Shown here: piece by piece, positions 40,972-54,100 of the stretch | Numbering within the stretch: position 1 is the first letter of the stretch | How the letters are laid out: each line of letters starts with the position of its first letter | Assembly: GCA_964247055.1 (NCBI GenBank) | Contig: OZ176050.1 | Coordinates: 620,001 to 684,000, forward strand | From: Paragordius varius | Taxonomy: Eukaryota; Nematomorpha | Direction of reading: 5' to 3' | Length of the DNA: 64,000 bases | Notes under the pieces: generated by a model | What the model saw: the letters and a program-made list of their open reading frames with translations, nothing else | What the model was told of the DNA's origin: nothing | The model's database searches: none | Program-made: the position numbers and the translations under genes

Positions 40972-42525
40972 GGCTACCTAAAATCCAAATTTGATCAGGT
41001 GATGTCACTATAATTTTTTTGGGTAGCCCTATGGTAGTTCCATCATCACCTCAAATATTTTGGGGATCGGACTATAAATGTAATTTTTATGAATTTTTTA
41101 AATATTTAAAAAATTTATTTTATACGATTTTAAAAATAAAAATGGCTACCTAAAATCCAAATTTGATCAGGTGATGTCACCATAATTTTTTTGGGTAGCC
41201 CTATGGTAGTTCCATCATCACCCCAAATATTTTCGAGATCGGAGTATAAATGTAATTTTTATGAATTTTTAAAATATTTAAAAAATTTATTTTATACGAT
41301 TTTAAAAATAAAAATGGCTACCTAAAATCCAAATTTGATCAGGTGATGTGACTATAATTTTTTTGGGTAGCCCTATGGTAGTTCCATCATCACCTCAAAT
41401 ATTTTGGGGATCGGACTATAAATGTAATTTTTATGAATTTTTTAAATATTTAAAAAATTTATTTTATACGATTTTAAAAATAAAAATGGCTACCTAAAAT
41501 CCAAATTTAATCAGGTGATGTCACCATAATTTTTTTTGGGTAGCCCTATGGTAATTCCATCATCACCCCAAATATTGTCGAGATCGGAGTATAAATGTAA
41601 TTTTTTTGAATTTTTTAAATATTTAAAAAATTTATTTTATACGATTTTAAAAATAAAAATGGCTACCTAAAATCAAAATTTGATCAGGTGATGTCGCCAT
41701 AATTTTTTTTGGGTAGCCCTATGGTAGTTCCATCATCACCCCAAATATTTTGGGGATCGGACTATAAATGTAATTTTTATGAATTTTTTAAATATTTAAA
41801 AAATTTATTTTATACGATTTTAAAAATAAAAATGGCTACCTAAAATCCAAATTTGATCTGGTGATGTCTCCATAATTTTTTTTGGGTAGCCCTATGGTAG
41901 TTCCATCATCACCCCAAATATTTTCGAGATCGGAGTATAAATGTAATTTTTATGAATTTTTTAAATATTTAAAAAATTTATTTTATACGATTTTAAAAAT
42001 AAAAATGGCTACCTAAAATCCGAATTTGATCAGGTGATGTCGCCATAATTTTTTTTGGGTAGCCCTAGAGTAGTTCCATCATCACCCCAAATATTTATGA
42101 GATCGGAGTATAAATGTAATTTTTATGAATTTTTTAAATATTTAAAAAATTTATTTTATACGATTTTAAAAATAAAAATGGCTACCTAAAATCCAAATTT
42201 GATCAGGTGATGTCACCATAATTTTTTTTGGGTAGCCCTATGGTAGTTCCATCATCACCCCAAATATTGTCGAGATCGGAGTATAAATGTAATTTTTATG
42301 AATTTTTTAAATATTTAAAAAATTTATTTTATACGATTCTAAAAATAAAAATGGCTACCTAAAATCCAAATTTGATCAGGTGATGTCGCCATAATTTTTT
42401 TTGGGTAGCCCTATGGTAGTTCCATCATCACCCCAAATATTTTGGGGATCGGACTATAAATGTAATTTTTATGAATTTTTTAAATATTTAAAAAATTTAT
42501 TTTATACGATTTTAAAAATAAAAAT
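40972..42525. repeat. Nine-monomer module of region D (1554 bp)
   Basis: Ordered subtypes are: CACTATA/CCTCAAAT; CACCATA/CGAG with AATTTTTAAAATATTT; CACTATA/CCTCAAAT; AATTTAATCAGG/GTAATTCC; AATCAAAATTTG/CGCC; CTCC/CGAG; CCGAATTTG/CTAGAGTAG; GTCGAG/GATTCTA; CGCC/TTGGGG. The module recurs from 44948, 48747 and 53239, and in incomplete form from 34239, 37697 and 39763. It alternates with the three-monomer cassette. Confidence 0.75.
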
Positions 42526-44082
42526 GGCTACCTAAAATCCGAATTTGATCAGGTGATGTCGCCATAATTTTTTTTGGGTAGCCCTATGGTAATTCCATCA
42601 TCACCCCAAATATTGTCGAGATCGGAGTATAAATGTAATTTTTTTGAATTTTTTAAATATTTAAAAAATTTATTTTATACAATTTTAAAAATAAAAATGG
42701 CTACCTAAAATCCAAATTTGATCAGGTGATGTCACCATAATTTTTTTTGGGTAGCCCTATGGTAGTTCCATCATCACCCCAAATATTTTCGAGATCGGAG
42801 TATAAATGTAATTTTTATGAATTTTTTAAATATTTAAAAAATTGATTTTATACGATTTTAAAAATAAAAATGGCTACCTAAAATCCAAATTTGATCAGGT
42901 GATGTCACCATATTTTTTTTGGGTAGCCCTATGGTAGTTCCATCATCACCCCAAATATTGTCGAGATCGGAGTATAAATGTAATTTTTATGAATTTTTTA
43001 AATATTTAAAAAATTTATTTTATACGATTTTAAAAATAAAAATGGCTACCTAAAATCCGAATTTGATCAGGTGATGTCGCCATAATTTTTTTTGGGTAGC
43101 CCTATGGTAATTCCATCATCACCCCAAATATTTTCGAGATCGGAGTATAAATGTAATTTTTTTGAATTTTTTAAATATTTAAAAAATTTATTTTATACGA
43201 TTTTAAAAATAAAAATGGCTCCCTAAAATCCAAATTTGATCAGGTGATGTCACCATAATTTTTTTTGGGTAGCCCTATGGTAGTTCCATCATCACCCCAA
43301 ATATTTTGGGGATCGGACTATAAATGTAATTTTTATGAATTTTTTAAATATTTAAAAAATTTATTTTATACAATTTTAAAAATAAAAATGGCTACCTAAA
43401 ATCCAAATTTGATCAGGTGATGTCACCATAATTTTTTTTGGGTAGCCCTATGGTAGTTCCATCATCACCCCAAATATTGTCGAGATCGGAGTATAAATGT
43501 AATTTTTATGAATTTTTTAAATATTTAAAAAATTTATTTTATACGATTCTAAAAATAAAAATGGCTACCTAAAATCCAAATTTGATCAGGTGATGTCGCC
43601 ATAATTTTTTTTGGGTAGCCCTATGGTAGTTCCATCATCAAACCCAAATATTTTGGGGATCGGACTATAAATGTAATTTTTATGAATTTTTTAAATATTT
43701 AAAAAATTTATTTTATACGATTTTAAAAATAAAAATGGCTCCCTAAAATCCAAATTTGATCAGGTGATGTCACCATAATTTTTTTTGGGTAGCCCTATGG
43801 TAGTTCCATCATCACCCCAAATATTTTGGGGATCGGACTAAAAATGTAATTTTTATGAATTTTTTAAATATTTAAAAAATTTATTTTATACGATTTTAAA
43901 AATAAAAATGGCTACCTAAAATCCAAATTTGATCAGGTGATGTCTCCATAATTTTTTTTGGGTAGCCCTATGGTAGTTCCATCATCACCCCAAATATTTT
44001 CGAGATCGGAGTATAAATGTAATTTTTATGAATTTTTTAAATATTTAAAAAATTTATTTTATACGATTTTAAAAATAAAAAT

Positions 44083-47019
44083 GGCTACCTAAAATCCAAA
44101 TTTGATCAGGTGATGTCACTATAATTTTTTTTGGGTAGCCCTATGGTAATTCCATCATCACCCCAAATATTGTCGAGATCGGAGTATAAATGTAATTTTT
44201 TTGAATTTTTTAAATATTTAAAAAATTTATTTTATACAATTTTAAAAATAAAAATGGCTACCTAAAATCCAAATTTGATCAGGTGATGTCACCATAATTT
44301 TTTTTGGGTAGCCCTATGGTAGTTCCATCATCACCCCAAATATTTTCGAGATCGGAGTATAAATGTAATTTTTATGAATTTTTTAAATATTTAAAAAATT
44401 GATTTTATACGATTTTAAAAATAAAAATGGCTACCTAAAATCCAAATTTGATCAGGTGATGTCACCATATTTTTTTTTGGGTAGCCCTATGGTAGTTCCA
44501 TCATCACCCCAAATATTGTCGAGATCGGAGTATAAATGTAATTTTTATGAATTTTTTAAATATTTAAAAAATTTATTTTATACGATTTTAAAAATAAAAA
44601 TGGCTACCTAAAATCCAAATTTGATCAGGTGATGTCTCCATAATTTTTTTTGGGTAGCCCTATGGTAGTTCCATCATCACCCCAAATATTGTCGAGATCG
44701 GAGTATAAATGTAATTTTTATGAATTTTTTAAATATTTAAAAAATTTATTTTATACGATTTTAAAAATAAAAATGGCTACCTAAAATCCAAATTTGATCA
44801 GGTGATGTCGCCATAATTTTTTTTGGGTAGCCCTATGGTAGTTCCATCATCACCCCAAATATTTTGGGGATCGGACTATAAATGTAATTTTTATGAATTT
44901 TTTAAATATTTAAAAAATTTATTTTATACGATTTTAAAAATAAAAATGGCTACCTAAAATCCAAATTTGATCAGGTGATGTCACTATAATTTTTTTGGGT
45001 AGCCCTATGGTAGTTCCATCATCACCTCAAATATTTTGGGGATCGGACTATAAATGTAATTTTTATGAATTTTTTAAATATTTAAAAAATTTATTTTATA
45101 CGATTTTAAAAATAAAAATGGCTACCTAAAATCCAAATTTGATCAGGTGATGTCACCATAATTTTTTTGGGTAGCCCTATGGTAGTTCCATCATCACCCC
45201 AAATATTTTCGAGATCGGAGTATAAATGTAATTTTTATGAATTTTTAAAATATTTAAAAAATTTATTTTATACGATTTTAAAAATAAAAATGGCTACCTA
45301 AAATCCAAATTTGATCAGGTGATGTGACTATAATTTTTTTGGGTAGCCCTATGGTAGTTCCATCATCACCTCAAATATTTTGGGGATCGGACTATAAATG
45401 TAATTTTTATGAATTTTTTAAATATTTAAAAAATTTATTTTATACGATTTTAAAAATAAAAATGGCTACCTAAAATCCAAATTTAATCAGGTGATGTCAC
45501 CATAATTTTTTTTGGGTAGCCCTATGGTAATTCCATCATCACCCCAAATATTGTCGAGATCGGAGTATAAATGTAATTTTTTTGAATTTTTTAAATATTT
45601 AAAAAATTTATTTTATACGATTTTAAAAATAAAAATGGCTACCTAAAATCAAAATTTGATCAGGTGATGTCGCCATAATTTTTTTTGGGTAGCCCTATGG
45701 TAGTTCCATCATCACCCCAAATATTTTGGGGATCGGACTATAAATGTAATTTTTATGAATTTTTTAAATATTTAAAAAATTTATTTTATTAGATTTTAAA
45801 AATAAAAATGGCTACCTAAAATCCAAATTTGATCAGGTGATGTCTCCATAATTTTTTTTGGGTAGCCCTATGGTAGTTCCATCATCACCCCAAATATTTT
45901 CGAGATCGGAGTATAAATGTAATTTTTATGAATTTTTTAAATATTTAAAAAATTTATTTTATACGATTTTAAAAATAAAAATGGCTACCTAAAATCCGAA
46001 TTTGATCAGGTGATGTCGCCATAATTTTTTTTGGGTAGCCCTAGAGTAGTTCCATCATCACCCCAAATATTTATGAGATCGGAGTATAAATGTAATTTTT
46101 ATGAATTTTTTAAATATTTAAAAAATTTATTTTATACGATTTTAAAAATAAAAATGGCTACCTAAAATCCAAATTTGATCAGGTGATGTCACCATAATTT
46201 TTTTTGGGTAGCCCTATGGTAGTTCCATCATCACCCCAAATATTGTCGAGATCGGAGTATAAATGTAATTTTTATGAATTTTTTAAATATTTAAAAAATT
46301 TATTTTATACGATTCTAAAAATAAAAATGGCTACCTAAAATCCAAATTTGATCAGGTGATGTCGCCATAATTTTTTTTGGGTAGCCCTATGGTAGTTCCA
46401 TCATCACCCCAAATATTTTGGGGATCGGACTATAAATGTAATTTTTATGAATTTTTTAAATATTTAAAAAATTTATTTTATACGATTTTAAAAATAAAAA
46501 TGGCTACCTAAAATCCGAATTTGATCAGGTGATGTCGCCATAATTTTTTTTGGGTAGCCCTATGGTAATTCCATCATCACCCCAAATATTGTCGAGATCG
46601 GAGTATAAATGTAATTTTTTTGAATTTTTTAAATATTTAAAAAATTTATTTTATACAATTTTAAAAATAAAAATGGCTACCTAAAATCCAAATTTGATCA
46701 GGTGATGTCACCATAATTTTTTTTGGGTAGCCCTATGGTAGTTCCATCATCACCCCAAATATTTTCGAGATCGGAGTATAAATGTAATTTTTATGAATTT
46801 TTTAAATATTTAAAAAATTGATTTTATACGATTTTAAAAATAAAAATGGCTACCTAAAATCCAAATTTGATCAGGTGATGTCACCATATTTTTTTTGGGT
46901 AGCCCTATGGTAGTTCCATCATCACCCCAAATATTGTCGAGATCGGAGTATAAATGTAATTTTTATGAATTTTTTAAATATTTAAAAAATTTATTTTATA
47001 CGATTTTAAAAATAAAAAT
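44083..47019. repeat. 17-monomer block, copy 2 (2937 bp)
   Basis: Second copy of 40107-43043, with equal length and no indel noticed. One difference seen by eye is TATTAGATTTT at about 45789 where copy 1 has TATACGATTTT, which removes a CpG. Beyond 47019 the sequences part: GATAAGGTG with GTCGAG here, GATCAGGTG with CGAG in copy 1. Confidence 0.87.
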
Positions 47020-50000
47020 GGCTACCTAAAATCCGAATTTGATAAGGTGATGTCGCCATAATTTTTTTTGGGTAGCCCTATGGTAATTCCATCATCACCC
47101 CAAATATTGTCGAGATCGGAGTATAAATGTAATTTTTATGAATTTTTTAAATATTTAAAAAATTTATTTTATACGATTTTAAAAATAAAAATGGCTACCT
47201 AAAATCCGAATTTGATAAGGTGATGTCGCCATAATTTTTTTTGGGTAGCCCTATGGTAATTCCATCATCACCCCAAATATTGTCGAGATCGGAGTATAAA
47301 TGTAATTTTTTTGAATTTTTTAAATATTTAAAAAATTTATTTTATACAATTTTAAAAATAAAAATGGCTACCTAAAATCCAAATTTGATCAGGTGATGTC
47401 ACCATAATTTTTTTTGCGTAGCCCTATGGTAGTTCCATCATCACCCCAAATATTTTCGAGATCGGAGTATAAATGTAATTTTTATGAATTTTTTAAATAT
47501 TTAAAAAATTGATTTTATACGATTTTAAAAATAAAAATGGCTACCTAAAATCCAAATTTGATCAGGTGATGTCACCATATTTTTTTTGGGTAGCCCTATG
47601 GTAGTTCCATCATCACCCCAAATATTGTCGAGATCGGAGTATAAATGTAATTTTTATGAATTTTTTAAATATTTAAAAAATTTATTTTATACGATTTTAA
47701 AAATAAAAATGGCTACCTAAAATCCAAATTTGATCAGGTGATGTCACCATAATTTTTTTTGGGTAGCCCTATGGTAGTTCCATCATCACCCCAAATATTG
47801 TCGAGATCGGAGTATAAATGTAATTTTTATGAATTTTTTAAATATTTAAAAAATTTATTTTATACGATTCTAAAAATAAAAATGGCTACCTAAAATCCAA
47901 ATTTGATCAGGTGATGTCGCCATAATTTTTTTTGGGTAGCCCTATGGTAGTTCCATCATCACCCCAAATATTTTGGGGATCGGACTATAAATGTAATTTT
48001 TATGAATTTTTTAAATATTTAAAAAATTTATTTTATACGATTTTAAAAATAAAAATGGCTACCTAAAATCCAAATTTGATCAGGTGATGTCACCATAATT
48101 TTTTTTGGGTAGCCCTATGGTAATTCCATCATCACCCCAAATATTGTCGAGATCGGAGTATAAATGTAATTTTTTTGAATTTTTTAAATATTTAAAAAAT
48201 TTATTTTATACAATTTTAAAAATAAAAATGGCTACCTAAAATCCAAATTTGATCAGGTGATGTCACCATAATTTTTTTTGGGTAGCCCTATGGTAGTTCC
48301 ATCATCACCCCAAATATTTTCGAGATCGGAGTATAATGTAATTTTTATGATTTTTTTAAATATTTAAAAAATTGATTTTATACGATTTTAAAAATAAAAA
48401 TGGCTACCTAAAATCCAAATTTGATCAGGTGATGTCTCCATAATTTTTTTTGGGTAGCCCTATGGTAGTTCCATCATCACCCCAAATATTGTCGAGATCG
48501 GAGTATAAATGTAATTTTTATGAATTTTTTAAATATTTAAAAAATTTATTTTATACGATTCTAAAAATAAAAATGGCTACCTAAAATCCAAATTTGATCA
48601 GGTGATGTCGCCATAATTTTTTTGGGTAGCCCTATGGTAGTTCCATCATCACCCCAAATATTTTGGGGATCGGACTATAAATGTAATTTTTATGAATTTT
48701 TTAAATATTTAAAAAATTTATTTTATACGATTTTAAAAATAAAAATGGCTACCTAAAATCCAAATTTGATCAGGTGATGTCACTATAATTTTTTTGGGTA
48801 GCCCTATGGTAGTTCCATCATCACCTCAAATATTTTGGGGATCGGACTATAAATGTAATTTTTATGAATTTTTTAAATATTTAAAAAATTTATTTTATAC
48901 GATTTTAAAAATAAAAATGGCTACCTAAAATCCAAATTTGATCAGGTGATGTCACCATAATTTTTTTGGGTAGCCCTATGGTAGTTCCATCATCACCCCA
49001 AATATTTTCGAGATCGGAGTATAAATGTAATTTTTATGAATTTTTAAAATATTTAAAAAATTTATTTTATACGATTTTAAAAATAAAAATGGCTACCTAA
49101 AATCCAAATTTGATCAGGTGATGTCACTATAATTTTTTTGGGTAGCCCTATGGTAGTTCCATCATCACCTCAAATATTTTGGGGATCGGACTATAAATGT
49201 AATTTTTATGAATTTTTTAAATATTTAAAAAATTTATTTTATACGATTTTAAAAATAAAAATGGCTACCTAAAATCCAAATTTAATCAGGTGATGTCACC
49301 ATAATTTTTTTTGGGTAGCCCTATGGTAATTCCATCATCACCCCAAATATTGTCGAGATCGGAGTATAAATGTAATTTTTTTGAATTTTTTAAATATTTA
49401 AAAAATTTATTTTATACGATTTTAAAAATAAAAATGGCTACCTAAAATCAAAATTTGATCAGGTGATGTCGCCATAATTTTTTTTGGGTAGCCCTATGGT
49501 AGTTCCATCATCACCCCAAATATTTTGGGGATCGGACTATAAATGTAATTTTTATGAATTTTTTAAATATTTAAAAAATTTATTTTATACGATTTTAAAA
49601 ATAAAAATGGCTACCTAAAATCCAAATTTGATCAGGTGATGTCTCCATAATTTTTTTTGGGTAGCCCTATGGTAGTTCCATCATCACCCCAAATATTTTC
49701 GAGATCGGAGTATAAATGTAATTTTTATGAATTTTTTAAATATTTAAAAAATTTATTTTATACGATTTTAAAAATAAAAATGGCTACCTAAAATCCGAAT
49801 TTGATCAGGTGATGTCGCCATAATTTTTTTTGGGTAGCCCTAGAGTAGTTCCATCATCACCCCAAATATTTTTGAGATCGGAGTATAAATGTAATTTTTA
49901 TGAATTTTTTAAATATTTAAAAAATTTATTTTATACGATTTTAAAAATAAAAATGGCTACCTAAAATCCAAATTTGATCAGGTGATGTCACCATAATTTT

Positions 50001-52376
50001 TTTTGGGTAGCCCTATGGTAGTTCCATCATCACCCCAAATATTGTCGAGATCGGAGTATAAATGTAATTTTTATGAATTTTTTAAATATTTAAAAAATTT
50101 ATTTTATACGATTCTAAAAATAAAAATGGCTACCTAAAATCCAAATTTGATCAGGTGATGTCGCCATAATTTTTTTTGGGTAGCCCTATGGTAATTCCAT
50201 CATCACCCCAAATATTTTGGGGATCGGACTATAAATGTAATTTTTATGAATTTTTTAAATATTTAAAAAATTTATTTTATACGATTTTAAAAATAAAAAT
50301 GGCTACCTAAAATCCAAATTTGATCAGGTGATGTCACCATAATTTTTTTTGGGTAGCCCTATGGTAGTTCCATCATCACCCCAAATATTTTGGGGATCGG
50401 ACTATAAATGTAATTTTTATGAATTTTTTAAATATTTAAAAAATTTATTTTATACAATTTTAAAAATAAAAATGGCTACCTAAAATCCAAATTTGATCAG
50501 GTGATGTCACCATAATTTTTTTTGGGTAGCCCTATGGTAGTTCCATCATCACCCCAAATATTTTCGAGATCGGAGTATAAATGTAATTTTTATGAATTTT
50601 TTAAATATTTAAAAAATTTATTTTATACGATTTTAAAAATAAAAATGGCTACCTAAAATCCGAATTTGATCAGGTGATGTCGCCATAATTTTTTTTGGGT
50701 AGCCCTAGAGTAGTTCCATCATCACCCCAAATATTTTTGAGATCGGAGTATAAATGTAATTTTTATGAATTTTTTAAATATTTAAAAAATTTATTTTATA
50801 CGATTTTAAAAATAAAAATGGCTACCTAAAATCCAAATTTGATCAGGTGATGTCACCATAATTTTTTTTGGGTAGCCCTATGGTAGTTCCATCATCACCC
50901 CAAATATTGTCGAGATCGGAGTATAAATGTAATTTTTATGAATTTTTTAAATATTTAAAAAATTTATTTTATACGATTCTAAAAATAAAAATGGCTACCT
51001 AAAATCCAAATTTGATCAGGTGATGTCGCCATAATTTTTTTTGGGTAGCCCTATGGTAATTCCATCATCACCCCAAATATTTTGGGGATCGGACTATAAA
51101 TGTAATTTTTATGAATTTTTTAAATATTTAAAAAATTTATTTTATACGATTTTAAAAATAAAAATGGCTACCTAAAATCCAAATTTGATCAGGTGATGTC
51201 ACCATAATTTTTTTTGGGTAGCCCTATGGTAGTTCCATCATCACCCCAAATATTTTGGGGATCGGACTATAAATGTAATTTTTATGAATTTTTTAAATAT
51301 TTAAAAAATTTATTTTATACGATTTTAAAAATAAAAATGGCTACCTAAAATCCAAATTTGATCAGGTGATGTCTCCATAATTTTTTTTGGGTAGCCCTAT
51401 GGTAGTTCCATCATCACCCCAAATATTTTCGAGATCGGAGTATAAATGTAATTTTTATGAATTTTTTAAATATTTAAAAAATTTATTTTATACGATTTTA
51501 AAAATAAAAATGGCTACCTAAAATCCAAATTTGATCAGGTGATGTCACTATAATTTTTTTTGGGTAGCCCTATGGTAATTCCATCATCACCCCAAATATT
51601 GTCGAGATCGGAGTATAAATGTAATATTTTTGAATTTTTTAAATATTTAAAAAATTTATTTTATACAATTTTAAAAATAAAAATGGCTACCTAAAATCCA
51701 AATTTGATCAGGTGATGTCACCATAATTTTTTTTGGGTAGCCCTATGGTAGTTCCATCATCACCCCAAATATTTTCGAGATCGGAGTATAAATGTAATTT
51801 TTATGAATTTTTTAAATATTTAAAAAATTGATTTTATACGATTTTAAAAATAAAAATGGCTACCTAAAATCCAAATTTGATCAGGTGATGTCACCATATT
51901 TTTTTTTGGGTAGCCCTATGGTAGTTCCATCATCACCCCAAATATTGTCGAGATCGGAGTATAAATGTAATTTTTATGAATTTTTTAAATATTTAAAAAA
52001 TTTATTTTATACGATTTTAAAAATAAAAATGGCTACCTAAAATCCAAATTTGATCAGGTGATGTCTCCATAATTTTTTTTGGGTAGCCCTATGGTAGTTC
52101 CATCATCACCCCAAATATTGTCGAGATCGGAGTATAAATGTAATTTTTATGAATTTTTTAAATATTTAAAAAATTTATTTTATACGATTTTAAAAATAAA
52201 AATGGCTACCTAAAATCCAAATTTGATCAGGTGATGTCGCCATAATTTTTTTTGGGTAGCCCTATGGTAGTTCCATCATCACCCCAAATATTTTGGGGAT
52301 CGGACTATAAATGTAATTTTTATGAATTTTTTAAATATTTAAAAAATTTATTTTATACGATTTTAAAAATAAAAAT

Positions 52377-53238
52377 GGCTACCTAAAATCCAAATTTGAT
52401 CAGGTGATGTCACTATAATTTTTTTGGGTAGCCCTATGGTAGTTCCATCATCACCTCAAATATTTTGGGGATCGGACTATAAATGTAATTTTTATGAATT
52501 TTTTAAATATTTAAAAAATTTATTTTATACGATTTTAAAAATAAAAATGGCTACCTAAAATCCAAATTTGATCAGGTGATGTCACCATAATTTTTTTGGG
52601 TAGCCCTATGGTAGTTCCATCATCACCCCAAATATTTTCGAGATCGGAGTATAAATGTAATTTTTATGAATTTTTAAAATATTTAAAAAATTTATTTTAT
52701 ACGATTTTAAAAATAAAAATGGCTACCTAAAATCCAAATTTGATCAGGTGATGTCACTATAATTTTTTTGGGTAGCCCTATGGTAGTTCCATCATCACCT
52801 CAAATATTTTGGGGATCGGACTATAAATGTAATTTTTATGAATTTTTTAAATATTTAAAAAATTTATTTTATACGATTTTAAAAATAAAAATGGCTACCT
52901 AAAATCCAAATTTAATCAGGTGATGTCACCATAATTTTTTTTGGGTAGCCCTATGGTAATTCCATCATCACCCCAAATATTGTCGAGATCGGAGTATAAA
53001 TGTAATTTTTTTGAATTTTTTAAATATTTAAAAAATTTATTTTATACGATTTTAAAAATAAAAATGGCTACCTAAAATCAAAATTTGATCAGGTGATGTC
53101 GCCATAATTTTTTTTGGGTAGCCCTATGGTAGTTCCATCATCACCCCAAATATTTTGGGGATCGGACTATAAATGTAATTTTTATGAATTTTTTAAATAT
53201 TTAAAAAATTTATTTTATACGATTTTAAAAATAAAAAT
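52377..53238. repeat. Five-monomer tandem duplication, copy 1 (862 bp)
   Basis: The first five monomers of the nine-monomer module are present here and again at once at 53239, the only place where the module start is doubled without anything between. The AATTTAATCAGG anchors (52911 and 53773) are 862 bp apart, equal to three 172-bp and two 173-bp monomers. Confidence 0.85.
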
Positions 53239-54100
53239 GGCTACCTAAAATCCAAATTTGATCAGGTGATGTCACTATAATTTTTTTGGGTAGCCCTATG
53301 GTAGTTCCATCATCACCTCAAATATTTTGGGGATCGGACTATAAATGTAATTTTTATGAATTTTTTAAATATTTAAAAAATTTATTTTATACGATTTTAA
53401 AAATAAAAATGGCTACCTAAAATCCAAATTTGATCAGGTGATGTCACCATAATTTTTTTGGGTAGCCCTATGGTAGTTCCATCATCACCCCAAATATTTT
53501 CGAGATCGGAGTATAAATGTAATTTTTATGAATTTTTAAAATATTTAAAAAATTTATTTTATACGATTTTAAAAATAAAAATGGCTACCTAAAATCCAAA
53601 TTTGATCAGGTGATGTCACTATAATTTTTTTGGGTAGCCCTATGGTAGTTCCATCATCACCTCAAATATTTTGGGGATCGGACTATAAATGTAATTTTTA
53701 TGAATTTTTTAAATATTTAAAAAATTTATTTTATACGATTTTAAAAATAAAAATGGCTACCTAAAATCCAAATTTAATCAGGTGATGTCACCATAATTTT
53801 TTTTGGGTAGCCCTATGGTAATTCCATCATCACCCCAAATATTGTCGAGATCGGAGTATAAATGTAATTTTTTTGAATTTTTTAAATATTTAAAAAATTT
53901 ATTTTATACGATTTTAAAAATAAAAATGGCTACCTAAAATCAAAATTTGATCAGGTGATGTCGCCATAATTTTTTTTGGGTAGCCCTATGGTAGTTCCAT
54001 CATCACCCCAAATATTTTGGGGATCGGACTATAAATGTAATTTTTATGAATTTTTTAAATATTTAAAAAATTTATTTTATACGATTTTAAAAATAAAAAT
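53239..54100. repeat. Five-monomer tandem duplication, copy 2 (862 bp)
   Basis: Looks identical to 52377-53238 by eye. It continues into the rest of the module (CTCC, CTAGAGTAG), so the duplicated part is a simple tandem insertion from one unequal exchange. Confidence 0.85.

Larger units (their letters stand above)
40107..43043. repeat. 17-monomer block, copy 1 (2937 bp)
   Basis: Repeats at 44083-47019 with a constant offset of 3976 bp, 23 monomers. Aligned markers are CACTATAA (40141/44117), CCCTAGAG (42063/46039), ATTTATGAGATC, the TTGATTTT site (42844/46820) and GTGACTATAA, a change otherwise absent. The six monomers between the copies (43044-44082) are not part of the match. Confidence 0.87.
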
